Shown here piece after piece: positions 44,235 through 54,284 of a stretch of DNA of 64,000 bases. The notes beneath the pieces are model-generated. The model saw only the letters and a list, made by a program, of their open reading frames with translations. It ran no database searches and had not been told where the DNA came from. Origin of the DNA: Gracilaria gracilis (taxonomy: Eukaryota; Rhodophyta; Florideophyceae; Gracilariales; Gracilariaceae); assembly GCA_030374805.1 (NCBI GenBank), contig JARGSG010000042.1, forward strand, positions 124,001 to 188,000. The letters run 5' to 3'. Both the position numbers and the translations under genes were made by a program. Each line of letters begins with the position of its first letter. The stretch's first letter is position 1.

Positions 44235-45536
44235 ATGTTTTCCATGCTGAACTTGATTGGGTTGGATTCATCCACTGTTCCAGTTCCAGGTCTTCTTCTT
44301 TACTACAACGATCCGTCTCCGTTAGGTGATAGCGCTCTGCCAGACTCAGTTGCACTGGTAGACGACCTTGTGAGATTCAAGAGAGAACAGTCGTACCCGC
44401 ATATGGTTTTCATTAGTGCGTTTGGGATGGATTCATTGATTTGTATCGACGGACATTTAACACGGGAAGGTTCTTTTTTGGTTTTCAAAATCGCCGAACA
44501 GGAGTCGAGTATCAAACGTGGGATTTTGGTGTTTCAATTCAAGAAAGAAAACGATACTTTAATGACGCTGGCGAAGAAACCTGGGATTCCCTCCATAGGA
44601 CTGATTCTCACCGTGAAAAAAGGCCATGATCCTGTTTTACAGCAAGTGTATTTCAACCTATCGAAGGAAGGTCGAAGTTCTGAGTCTTAGTCTGAAATCC
44701 CTGGAAAACGTTTCCAACGAAGCTGGGTTGCTGGACTAGCTTTTCGATACGCCCAAATCAGAGCTTCAGTGGTCAACTTCATGGAAATGGACGAAAACGA
44801 AAAGGCAGCGGTGTTGAAGTCTAGAAAAGTGACGTTACCGACGAAAGAGAATCATGATGACATGACATATTCTGGTGCTGGTATTCATCTCCAAAGCCAT
44901 CCAGGCTAGTGAAATTCATCGCGTTCCTCGGCGAACAGGCATTTGAAAGGAATGATGTTGAGTTTGCCAAAAGTGAACTTCATCCGATTGTGGGAGGATT
45001 CTATTTGGTACGCGTATCCCAATCCCAGCAGGATGGCATGGATACTTGTACTCTGCAATATGCCGACGGAAGCAATTACACATCCGAAGCCTACATTACG
45101 GTAGGAAGCAGTACGAAAGGAAGTTTTTTGAATGAAGATTGGCACAGCCGAGGCAGGTTAACGTCCGGGATAAACCTTCACATACGTGTAGAGAACGATG
45201 AAGGATGCAAGGGCCTCAATTCTTGGGGTTCTTCTGGGCTTGCGTCGTTGGAAAATGTTTATCTTTTCCCATACGGACTCATTTGGAAAGGAATGTATGG
45301 GCCGATACGCACAGAACTTTCTGAGAAAGAGGTCAAGCAATTGCTAAAGTCAACGACCCTGGAAGTATGAAACTACAAGAAGATCTCCTTGAAAAGCTGA
45401 GGGAAGATTCTGTCGCAAACATGAAAGATATATATGAGTTGTCGTCTGCGTTCAAAACGGTCTCTGTTTCTGTTTCTGGGCAAAAGCGTAGATCGTCAGA
45501 GAGAAAAGAGCACGGCAAGGTGAAGAAACTGAAGTA
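44235..45536 (+). pseudogene. Orphan two-domain protein, divergent paralogue of 45551-47557
   Basis: Domain 1 (LLLYYNDPSPLGDSALPDSV; YPHMVFISAFGMDSLICIDG) runs to TAG at 44688-44690 and continues in frame (KRFQRSWVAGLAFRYAQIRA) to about 44900. After a shift, domain 2 (WYSSPKPSRLVKFIAFLGEQ; LIWKGMYGPIRTELSEKEVK) runs to 45370. A 56-codon frame, ATG at 45367 overlapping the TGA, ends with a basic tail (GKVKKLK). Domain order and several motifs match the minus-strand gene opposite. The domains look beta-rich and belong to no family I know. Confidence 0.5.
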
Positions 45537-45550
45537 GATCAGAGTAGGTT

Positions 45551-47557
45551 TTACTTAGTTTGGCTCTTGTTGCGCTTCATCATTTTTATCTCGGCTTTCA
45601 GTCCATCTGTGCTTTCTTCATTAAATTCATCAAATGGATTGTCTGATATATCATCTGCCTCAGAGTTCGTGTTCCCAATGAGGTCCTTCTGCGTCAGATC
45701 TTTCTTGGCCAGGTCCTCATTCAACTCCAAGTTCTTTCTATCACCTGATTTCTCTTCGACCTCGGCCAGCTTCTCACTTGCAATCCCAGCTGCGTCGGTT
45801 ACTTTATTGCCACTATTATGTTTCTGTGAGTTCAAGACCACATTGCTCCTCTTTGTTGCAACCTTGGAAGATCCAGTACTTGACTTCATTTTCTTAATGT
45901 CCTGAACTGCAACCGATCGAAGGCGAAGGTTACGTCGGTTCCCGGTACTAGTATCTTCAGGTTTTCGATTGAATGCCTCACGTTCCGAAGCATTCAAATC
46001 AGAGGCCACTCTCTCATGAGCCTCGGATTGAGGCTTGGTTTCAGGGGTCTTAGCTTGAGCCTCCCCTTCATGGGCCTTGTTTTGAGTCTTGGATTCAGAA
46101 GCCGTAGTTTGTGAAGTTTTTAACTCGGGATCCACGGATTTAGGAGGCGGAGAGGGAGACTCAGGGCCATTTGTTGCTGAATCTTGGAGCTCCTTCACCT
46201 TTGACTGAGGTTTCTCCTTCTTATCTGCAGGAGCCTTATCTTTGCTGACATTCGATTGAGAGATGTTCCGTTTTTCATCATCTGTGCTTTCATCATCTGG
46301 AAAACAAGGGTCTGGGAATCCAGGAATCTTGAAATCGACCGCGATTTTCATGTCAGCTAGGCCTTCTATATTCTCAACAGAATCGTTTTGTATGTGAGAG
46401 GCAATTCTGGTGGCCCAAGGCGGTGTTTTGAGCGCCGTAAATTTGTGCCACCGACTCGAACTTATTTCATTCCCAGATCGCACCGGACCATAGAGACCCG
46501 CGCCAACATTTAGAAATCCGCCCTCCTTGTTCTTAATCTGCGGAAAAACGAATGCAGTGATCAACTTGTTCCTATTATCGAAGCCATGTTTCGCAATTCC
46601 AATCGAGTGGTCGCGCGGAAGGCATAGATAGATCGGGAAAGAAAGGATTAATTTCGTTCGAATATGATGGCTGTGGTTGTAAAGTGGGTTCGTAGGGGTT
46701 TTAGAATCCGGTAAAGGAACATCCAAGTACGCATCCATCTCCGCATTCTCATCATCATCGAAGCTAATAGAGACCATCTTATCCGACCCGGACTTAAAAT
46801 ACTTCGTAATCTTAAATTTATAGAAGCCTTCAAGAAGGGGACTATTGGCCAGAATGGAAGATGATTCATAATGCTCTTCTTCGGACAAATACCCGAACCA
46901 CGCCCCTAGTGAGAACGGTTTAGGGCTCGGGTACCACATCCACCAACTGCGGGTCCCTGAACGTTTTCAAGAGTTCGCAAACTCGTCGATTTCGAACGAC
47001 CCTGGAAGGTAGTCTTTGAATCCTGGGGTTGTATTATTCAGTAGGGCCAGATACTGAGCCGTGCAGACTAGACGGCTTAAAGCCAGACACACGGTCCAAT
47101 ACTTCACGCAAGACATCCCTTGTATGAGATTGCGTTCAACCTTTTCTCGGGGTTCCATTTCGAGCTTGCAGTGCCCTTTATTCCGTACCAGAGAAGGTAA
47201 ATTACCCGGTTTCGTCTTTATAGCTTCATTGAACAGCATTTGATTTTCTGTTTGGAGGTCAGAAAAATCCATTGCAAAGACTTCAGTATCGGTGTAAGAT
47301 ATTGATACGAATTGAAAACCCACATCCGCCTCCCTAACGTATCCCTCAAAGAATGTGTAGTTTTCAGATTTTCCGAAAGATACAAATACCATTGAAGGAA
47401 AACTTTCACCGTGCAAAATAACTTTCATAGCGAGAGAGAATGAGGCACAGTTCGGGAAATATATTTCTGTGCTCGAGCTAACCTTCCCCTCATAGTGGAT
47501 TAGGAATCCGAGGCGAGCCCGTTTTCTTTCCTGAAGTGGACGGAGGTAGCACAGCAT
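45551..47557 (-). pseudogene. Orphan two-domain protein with long charged tail, one in-frame TGA
   Basis: One frame of 668 codons is interrupted only by TGA at 46969-46967. Domain 1 (GFLIHYEGKVSSSTEIYFPN; FPSMVFVSFGKSENYTFFEG) and domain 2 (MWYPSPKPFSLGAWFGYLSE; GAGLYGPVRSGNEISSS) align with the plus-strand paralogue that converges on it, with about 14 bases between stops. A ~250-residue acidic/basic low-complexity tail with repeated SEAHE/KTPETK-like blocks is unique to this copy. Probably nuclear. No known family. Confidence 0.55.
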
Positions 47558-48340
47558 TTCGGAGAAGGGGACCGAAGATGATGTGAAGGGAACGAGGAAA
47601 GAGTAGAACGGTTACAGGAAAGCTGGTAGGAAGGAGCCAAGGCATGAAGATGGGAAGTAACCGATAGATCTAAGTGTTCCTAACGCAGCTGCCTTGCCTT
47701 CATGAATGTAACTTGACGAACATCCGTCCGTACACACGTGTAACCATAATTGGGGGCGGTCGCTCGTCTGCGTCCTAAGACACAGAAAAATCAGGTTTCA
47801 TGTTTGCGCGCTTTGCGGCGACACACCCCCTGAAAAATAAAAAATAAATTAGGATGCAAACGTGCGAATGCCACAATCATGAAACCTGATTTCGGCCTGT
47901 CCTAGGACACAGAGTGCCAATGCTCGTTCACAAACTGTTAACCGCTGTGATAACAGCAGGGTCGTATTTGTGACTGACTGTTCTTGCCTCTTTCGTCAGA
48001 ATGACTACGGTTATGCCTTCTCTAAGGATTTCAAACCTCGTTTCTGATTGTTTCTGGATGAATGTGACTACCTATCGTTTCACGTTTATGACTATGGACT
48101 GAGAAGTGCATGAAAATAGTCAGTCATAAATACGCCCCTGGATAACAGGCCCTCACTCAAAGAGGGAGGCAATCTAGGGGATTTATGATAGCTAAAGTGC
48201 CCGTTGTGGACCGGGAACATGTCGACGGGGTTGGTGCTGAGGGATGTGGGGTAGTGCCGGGTGATGGTTTAGCCCATAGCTCCAGTAGAAGTGGTAATAG
48301 CGGTCATTGGAATGAAGCGCATGGTGCCCAGACGAACGAG
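47558..48340. other. Intergenic with MITE copy 1
   Basis: Right border of the orphan island. Apart from the MITE at 47771-47912 no gene is recognised. Confidence 0.4.
47771..47912. mobile_element. ~140-bp MITE, copy 1
   Basis: Ends cgtcctaagacac...cctgtcctaggacac with subterminal inverted tcaggtttcatg / catgaaacctga. The middle is AT-rich. Same structure at 49176-49316 and 50855-50993. No coding capacity. Confidence 0.88.
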
Positions 48341-49160
48341 TGCGGCTTAGATTATTTTGATGGCTGCAACAGTAGTTGTTCCACAATTCTGGAGGGCATA
48401 TTGCGAGGATATGGGGCGGAAACGTAGGCTGGAACGTAGGCTGGTGTGACAGAGAGATAGATGGTGCCGACACGGGTGGCGTTTAGAAAACGAAGGACAG
48501 CTTATAGGATTTGCATTGCAGCGCGTCTTCGCGAGGGTGTGAATGAACCCAATCTTCTCCCCTTGGCTAGAAAAGTAGTCGAGGATTGTTGAGGCCTGTG
48601 TGATGGGGACTAGAAGATTGCCATTGTCTGCATAGAATAGGTTCAGCACTGGTTGGAACTGAGATAGATTGGATATCAAGGATCAGGAGGTGTAATGGCA
48701 ATGCCAACAACAGAGGACTGAGTGGTTCGCCTCGTTGCAGGCCGGTCTGACTTGTGACAACAAAATCACCGAGCCTTAAAAGTATCGGAAAACCATAGCA
48801 CTAATGGATGTACAGTGCGATGCCAAGGCAGTGCTTTGTGACTTCTGTTAGGAGACATTGTCTTTCAATTGCGTTAAACGCTTTGCGAGCGTCGATACTG
48901 ATGATAACAAGGTCTTGTTGCCTTAGTTTGTTGGCTGCGGCGCGGAGTAAGTGCACTACAGCTTCTGTACCGCATGGTATTCCCACGGCAAATTGGTGTG
49001 GCTGCAGATAGCTTACAAGGTCAGGATCGTGGGACATGCGAACTGCTAGTACTCGTGCGATGAATCGTCTCCAAACGAGCCCGATGGCGAGAGGTCTGAC
49101 TATGGTCGGGTCCTTTTTGAGGATTCCAAGTGTACCGGTAGCAAACCTCTGTTAGGGGTA
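48340..49160 (-). pseudogene. LINE reverse transcriptase fragment
   Basis: Reading leftward: LGILKKDPTIVRPLAIGLVW, then FAVGIPCGTEAVVHLLRAA and LVIISIDARKAFNAIERQCL (first catalytic Asp), then GLQRGEPLSPLLLAL, and finally the box NLFYADNGNLLV (YADD altered to YADN) with GEKIGFIHTLAKTRC. This order is that of non-LTR retrotransposon RT. Frames change near 48800 and 48680. The endonuclease and 3' end are not contiguous with it. Confidence 0.8.
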
Positions 49161-49175
49161 AGTAAATTTAGTCTA

Positions 49176-49316
49176 TGTCCTAGGACACGGTAAATTCAGG
49201 TCTCATGTTTGTGCGCTTTGCGGCAAGACACCCCCCGAAAAAACAATAGTAAATTAGGATTCCCACGCACGAGTGCCACAAACATGAAACCTGGTTTCGG
49301 CCTGTCCTAGAACACA
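49176..49316. mobile_element. ~140-bp MITE, copy 2
   Basis: Ends tgtcctaggacac...cctgtcctagaacac with inner tcaggtctcatg / catgaaacctgg. It directly abuts the dispersed repeat copy at 49323 and follows the LINE RT relic. Confidence 0.88.
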
Positions 49317-49322
49317 GACCGC

Positions 49323-49546
49323 CTCTCTTTCTCTCTATTTATGAAACGCATACGTTCATTTCTCGTACGCGGGGGTATGTCAAGAAGCGCAACAACCTAT
49401 AAAAAGTATCTCTACACCGTAGCCACACATCACAAATTAATAGCCGTGCTACACTCACGGCGCTATAACATGGTACAAGTAAAGTATTGGATTTATAAGC
49501 TGTTTTCGACCACAGAAACGTTTCGTTTGCGACGTTTATCGACTTG
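49323..49546. repeat. Dispersed ~220 bp repeat, copy 2
   Basis: Same sequence and orientation as 11265-11487, including ctctacaccgtagccaca, gtgctacactcacgg and acgtttcgtttgcgacg. No coding. Confidence 0.85.
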
Positions 49547-49832
49547 ATCGCCGCGTAAGGTGTACACCTTGACAAGGGGCTTTTCATGTACCGCTTTTGC
49601 CACCAAAAAACCATTGAAGACGCCCTTTCCACCCAACCCTCATAACAACGGCGAGATCGGTGAAAAAACCGGAGCGTAACCTGATAATCATCCGACCCAA
49701 GCGTGGTCCATCCCACAAAACCCTGGAAACCTTCTGTCCAGAGGCTCCTTTGAAGCTCGAAACAGGCTCGTGACCGACCGCGTGCGTGCAGTTAGGCAGT
49801 GGCTTTTTCACGACGTACCATCCAGGCCCGCG
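49547..49832. other. Unrecognised open stretch
   Basis: Minus-strand frames across 49811-49584 stay open (GPRLGRMIIRLRSGFFTDLA) but match nothing I know. Possibly the 5' side of the TAF10-like gene relic. Confidence 0.25.
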
Positions 49833-49952
49833 ATGGCCACCGGCAAGCTAACCGATCGCTTGGACGAGTTTAACGACCTCCCGGGTCCCATACCCCCACA
49901 GGTCACAAACTATTATCTAACCGCTGTGATACCAGGCTGTCCACCAAAGTAA
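49833..49952 (+). pseudogene. TAF10-like N-terminal exon fragment
   Basis: MATGKLTDRLDEFNDLPGPI and PPQVTNYYLTAVIPGC resemble the start of the TAF10 histone-fold (prediction of TFIID/SAGA subunit), where a short acidic helix precedes 'P..P..VT.YYL...G'. The stop follows after about 40 residues, and no later histone-fold helices are found. A related but shorter fragment lies inverted at 51108-51210. Confidence 0.5.
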
Positions 49953-50854
49953 CACTTGGTGATCTCAATAAGAAACGCGGATATCCAACATGCTCACAGG
50001 AGCTTCGAGCGAGAAACAACGTGGACATTGACACGGGTCAGATGCTTTAGCAGTGTAGTATAGTTTACTGTGCGACACTAGTTTCTGTTCGTGAAGAAGA
50101 CGGGCCCAGCTAGGGCGTGTTGTTCTTATCTCTGAACCACTACGACCGCGTAGCGCAACATAGTTAGCGATACAATGTGTATAGATGAAACAAATATATG
50201 TTGACGTTTGTCGATACTGATGTTTTTCGGCAGAACACAACTCTCAACACCAGGCCCCACAAAAAGAGGAAGGCAATTTCATGACCTCAAACGAGCTGAA
50301 GTGCACGGTGTGGAAGGAACATGTTTACATGGATGTGTATTAGGGATGAGGCTGCGACGGGTATTGCGAAAACTCCCTCTGCTTAAGGTTGCTGAGGCAA
50401 TTGGATGGGATTTTGCTAAGCTTTGTTTTGATCTAACGATACTCACTTTCGTGTACTCACTGCATTGGCAGTACGAGATATGGGGGATGACCAGTTCAAA
50501 GCAGGTTGTTAACAATGGGCTAAGAGTTGCATGGAATGACGAAAAGCTTTTATTTAGAACTAGGTGGTAGCAGTGACAAAATCATGCTTGTCATAGTTAG
50601 CAAGAGTACATCGCCCGGATTAATGGTGCTGGTGGCGAATACCGTAACAACAGAATGATTGAGGAGGCTTTGCGGGTCAGTAACATGTCGATAAAAAACG
50701 CTAAATTCCCCGGTCGGTGTACGGCGTCGCATTTTCTTGAAGTGCTCATCGTCCTTAGAAGCATGAAACTCTTCATCAAGTTGGTGATAATCATAATGGT
50801 TGATGTAGGCACCGATACAAAAATTGTAAGGGACGATATAGACGCATTTAATAC
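49953..50854. other. Region with one unrecognised 120-codon frame
   Basis: The plus frame 50208-50570 (KLPLLKVAEAIGWDFAKLCF) is open and not low-complexity but matches no family I can name. Otherwise nothing recognised. Confidence 0.3.
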
Positions 50855-50993
50855 CGTCCTAGGACACGCTAATTTCCGGTTTCATGTTTGCGCGCTTTGC
50901 CCGAGAGAGCCTCCAAGAATATAATAAATTAAAAGGATCCCAACGCGTGAGTACCACAATCATGAAACCTGATTTCGGCGTGTCCTAGGATAC
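50855..50993. mobile_element. ~140-bp MITE, copy 3
   Basis: Ends cgtcctaggacac...cgtgtcctaggatac, with inner ccggtttcatg / catgaaacctga inverted, same layout as the other two copies. Confidence 0.88.
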
Positions 50994-51107
50994 AACCCGC
51001 TGTAATGGATTCCGACTCCCCCGTGGTGCAGCTGGATTGCAGATCGGGCGCCACCGCGGCCTCATTCCTTGAGCATTATGGATCCATAGGAGGGACCTGA
51101 GATGGCC

Positions 51108-51210
51108 TTAGACTCCATGGGCAGTCGGCGCACCGGCCGCCTCGGACTCGGGAATTTCGTTGAACTCGGCCACGCGATCGGTCAGCTTGCGGATTGTCAT
51201 CATTGACCTG
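51108..51210 (-). pseudogene. Second TAF10-like N-terminal fragment
   Basis: MMTIRKLTDRVAEFNEIPES shares KLTDRxxEFNxxP with the plus-strand fragment at 49833 but diverges before the PPQVTNYY segment. Probably a decayed duplicate exon. Confidence 0.35.
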
Positions 51211-51539
51211 GCTCGTACGTCACTAAAAGCTTCTGTGCTGCAAAATATGGTACTTGCAGAGCTTCTTTTCGTGATGTGTCGCTCTGTGGACGAGATCCTG
51301 TGAGGATGATGAGAAGGACAAAGGGTGAAAAGGCGATGAACGTCGATAGCGAAATGTCCACGCAGTCGAGAACACCGTAGAAGTGTAATGGATTTTCTGG
51401 TAAATAGTATAGTCGATAAGAGAGCGTAACACGATTGGAGATTCACAGAAAGTGGCTACGTTTCCTTCTTTCTCTAAGGTTGGGGGTTTTCGCAAACCCC
51501 AGGACGTACCTGGTACGAAGAATCGTTCTACGCAATCAT

Positions 51540-52126
51540 AATAAAGAAGAAGATTGCTAGCAAGAGGTGATAGGCAGAAAGGGATAACCGAAGCCGACGG
51601 AAGAGGTGGAGGTGCCGCAGTGCATGAAAGGACAGGGTTCGGAGCAGGTCTTATTGACGACCAGCAGCACACGCCAGGAATAGAGACAGTATCAGTATCT
51701 GTCAGAACCACTAAGGGCCCAATCACCTTGTCAAACGTTTACGTTTTCCCGTCACTACGGCACTCAAACTAGTACGAGAGATACAACAACGAACACGCAA
51801 TTATTGCAGACTGCAATATATGCGGCTCGTGGTATCCGAAGAGGGCAGAGCTGGCCGGACTGGATCTGGAAGCATACCTCGAGAGGACGGATCGTATTCT
51901 ATTGAACATCGATGGTGTCCCGACGAGAACTGAACCCTCAACAGGAACCCAAACCGCGATAGACATCGCCGCGGTGCCGACGAAAGAGCTGCCTTACACA
52001 ACATGGGAAGCGGCACCGACGCCATTCTCGGACCACCACGCATGCACGATTACCATCGATATTCCTCTGGCTGATGCGATAAATGTGCTGAATAGCATGT
52101 TTGTTACCACTCATCTGGAACCTTAA
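51540..52126 (+). pseudogene. LINE apurinic endonuclease fragment
   Basis: One frame interrupted by TAG at 51770-51772. Motifs of the exonuclease-endonuclease-phosphatase fold as in LINEs: RGGGAAVHERTGFGAG, GPITLSNVYVFPS, a degenerate IIADCNICGSW (usually GDFNxxxxxW), TAIDIA and the terminal SDHHACTITI. This enzyme nicks target DNA for priming. It lies in the opposite orientation to the LINE RT 2.4 kb to its left, so they are separate insertions or a rearranged copy. Confidence 0.75.
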
Positions 52127-53695
52127 ATGCTTTCAATTGCCGGAGTAGAAACATGGAATGAGTACACGGAAGCTAGCCAACGTTTATCAACTTTCAGAAA
52201 TCATCATTTCTTGGGAGGTGTACTCTCAGATATGGGAATAGACGCAGATGTGAATATGAGGCATGTTCACACAAATCGAGTATTTTGTGTGGACAACCAT
52301 AAAGACTCAATCGACCCAGGCGACGGGTTCTCCGTTGACACTGATGAAAGAACTGTATATATTCATATATCAGACGTTACCCGGTATCTCTCTGAGGACG
52401 CACGAAATAACGAATTCGTGCAAAAGGTAATATCCCGCTACCGTTCGATTTATATGAGTGCAGTAGTTAGCAAGGAAAAATACGAACAATGCAAATGTAT
52501 CGGGGACTCTAATTCAATTGACGAAAACGGAGTGGAGACGAACGAGAGAAAGGGTGCCGTAATCCCAATGTTCCCAGCAGCACTAACATCCCAAGTGCTG
52601 GGCATAGGTCGCTGTATGGACTAAAAACTGCTGTGACGTTCAGAGTCTCAGTTAGCCCTGCAACAGGAGATATTGAAAATTACGATGTGATGTTGACAGA
52701 ACTTGAAAACACACACACAGAATGACGTATGAAGTAGCAGATGACTGCTTGGTTTGGAACGCATGGGGCGAAGATGGCGCTGCAGGGGAGCCGCCCCTTC
52801 CTGCAGACGACCGGCATCGGTTGCAGGTGGTTGAGAGATTAATGAGAGCAGTTAGAGAGTTTCGTACCCAATAATTTGGAATTGCACCTTTGAACGCAAA
52901 GGAAATGGTGGCAGAACTGATGATGACTGCTAATGGACTGGCCGGCGAATACTTTTTCGCAAACGATGTACCAAACATTTTTCGCGGCATTCCACCAGGG
53001 GCTCCCATCGTGAAGAACGTTACTACGATCTGTCATCACCCCGGTCTTATGCTAGATGCATATTGCTCTATATCGTCACCCATTCGAAGAGCAACAGACC
53101 TAATCAATCACTACAATTTGAAGATAAATCTGAGGAGGCGAAGAGCCTTGATGGGATGGGGAGGACATCTCATAGGACCGCATTTTACGAATTCATTTTC
53201 AAGTGGGGAATTGGTAGAATTTCTACATAATGCAGAGGGAAAAGAAATTTGGTGCTCCGAAGTTGAGAAACGCATAACCTGGTATCGGATTTTACTGAGT
53301 GCAATGAAGATGAAAGGTGTTTATGAAAGTGCAGTTTTATTAGCATCATTGGATTATCGTTGTCAGGCAAGGTACAGAGTATGAGAGAAGTTGTTCCTTT
53401 GCAAATGAAGGGAAATGTCGTGCACGGGTTTGGTTTCAGCGGTGCTGTGGGAAGAAAAAACGAAAATGACACAAAAGATATTTTCAGGGGCTTGGCCGAA
53501 AACTACGCGGATGGCGTGGATTATGTGGTGTACTTGGAAGAGTACAGTGATGAAGCATATGGTAACTACCACATTGTTGTTGGCGCTCCCCCGAAAGGAG
53601 TGTCAACACAGAACTACAACGATTCCCGGTCCACCCTTCGGTTTCATATGATTAACGCAGAGAAGAACACGTACAAATGTTTTGTGTTACCATAG
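52127..53695 (+). pseudogene. RNB-domain (RNase II/R, Dis3-type) exoribonuclease, broken
   Basis: RNB enzymes degrade RNA 3' to 5'. The domain is recognisable from NRVFCVDNHKDSID through YIHISDVTRYLSEDARNNEF, RYRSIYM and IPMFPAALTSQVLG, then VTFRVSVSPATGDIENYDVM, VAELMMTANGLAGEYF, PNIFRGIPPGAP and SSPIRRATDLINHYNLK. Spacing in the Asp cluster (DNHKDSIDPGD) departs from the canonical pattern. Breaks: a frame change near 52620, another in a CA repeat at 52709-52720, TAA at 52872-52874 and a change near 53380. A C-terminal region (53360-53695) is unrecognised. Confidence 0.8.
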
Positions 53696-53706
53696 ATTAT
53701 GTGTGC

Positions 53707-53820
53707 GGTTCTTTTCAGTTCTTTTGAATTCTGGTTAGTATTGGGCGTTAGTGTTAAACGTGGATAGTACAAAAGTGCACTTCACAGGTGTGGACACTTT
53801 CGAATTCACTGTACATAATA
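53707..53820 (+). repeat. Promoter-like direct repeat, copy 1
   Basis: Shares gttcttttcagtt, ttagtattggg, gtgcacttcaca and attcactgta in the same order with 54118-54235. It lies directly after the ribonuclease-like gene. Confidence 0.75.
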
Positions 53821-54117
53821 GAATTCGGTATGATTAGAGAAGAAAGACGAGTTCTCGACCTCTATTGATGTAACACGTCAATAAATTCACGGGTTCGCGA
53901 AGTTCGTTCTGTTGATACATAAAAATGCCCTTGACGTACACCCATCCACGGTACTTTTCGTATATATAAGATCAGGTTTGCTTCCATAGGTTTGTTAAAT
54001 GAAAAAGAAAATAAATCCTGCAATTGATGCTTCATTCCGTTTTTGTAAATATACGGTCATAAAACCCTCCAAAATCGCTTCTTTCTGAGATCTCTATGAC
54101 CGGAACGGGACATTTTT

Positions 54118-54235
54118 GTTCTTTTCAGTTATTTTGAGTTCTAGTTAGTATTGGGGCACGAGAAGTTCTGTTACACGGTGTTAGTGCAAAGGTGCACTTC
54201 ACACGTATTCACACGTGCACATTCACTGTAATAAA
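54118..54235 (+). repeat. Promoter-like direct repeat, copy 2
   Basis: Second copy of the 53707-53820 block, about 410 bp downstream and immediately before the APH-like gene. It may be a duplicated promoter or 3' UTR. Confidence 0.75.
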
Positions 54236-54284
54236 ACACTAGAGGCAGTCAAGACTCTCTTTTCGCACTAGGTTCCTTTTCTCC

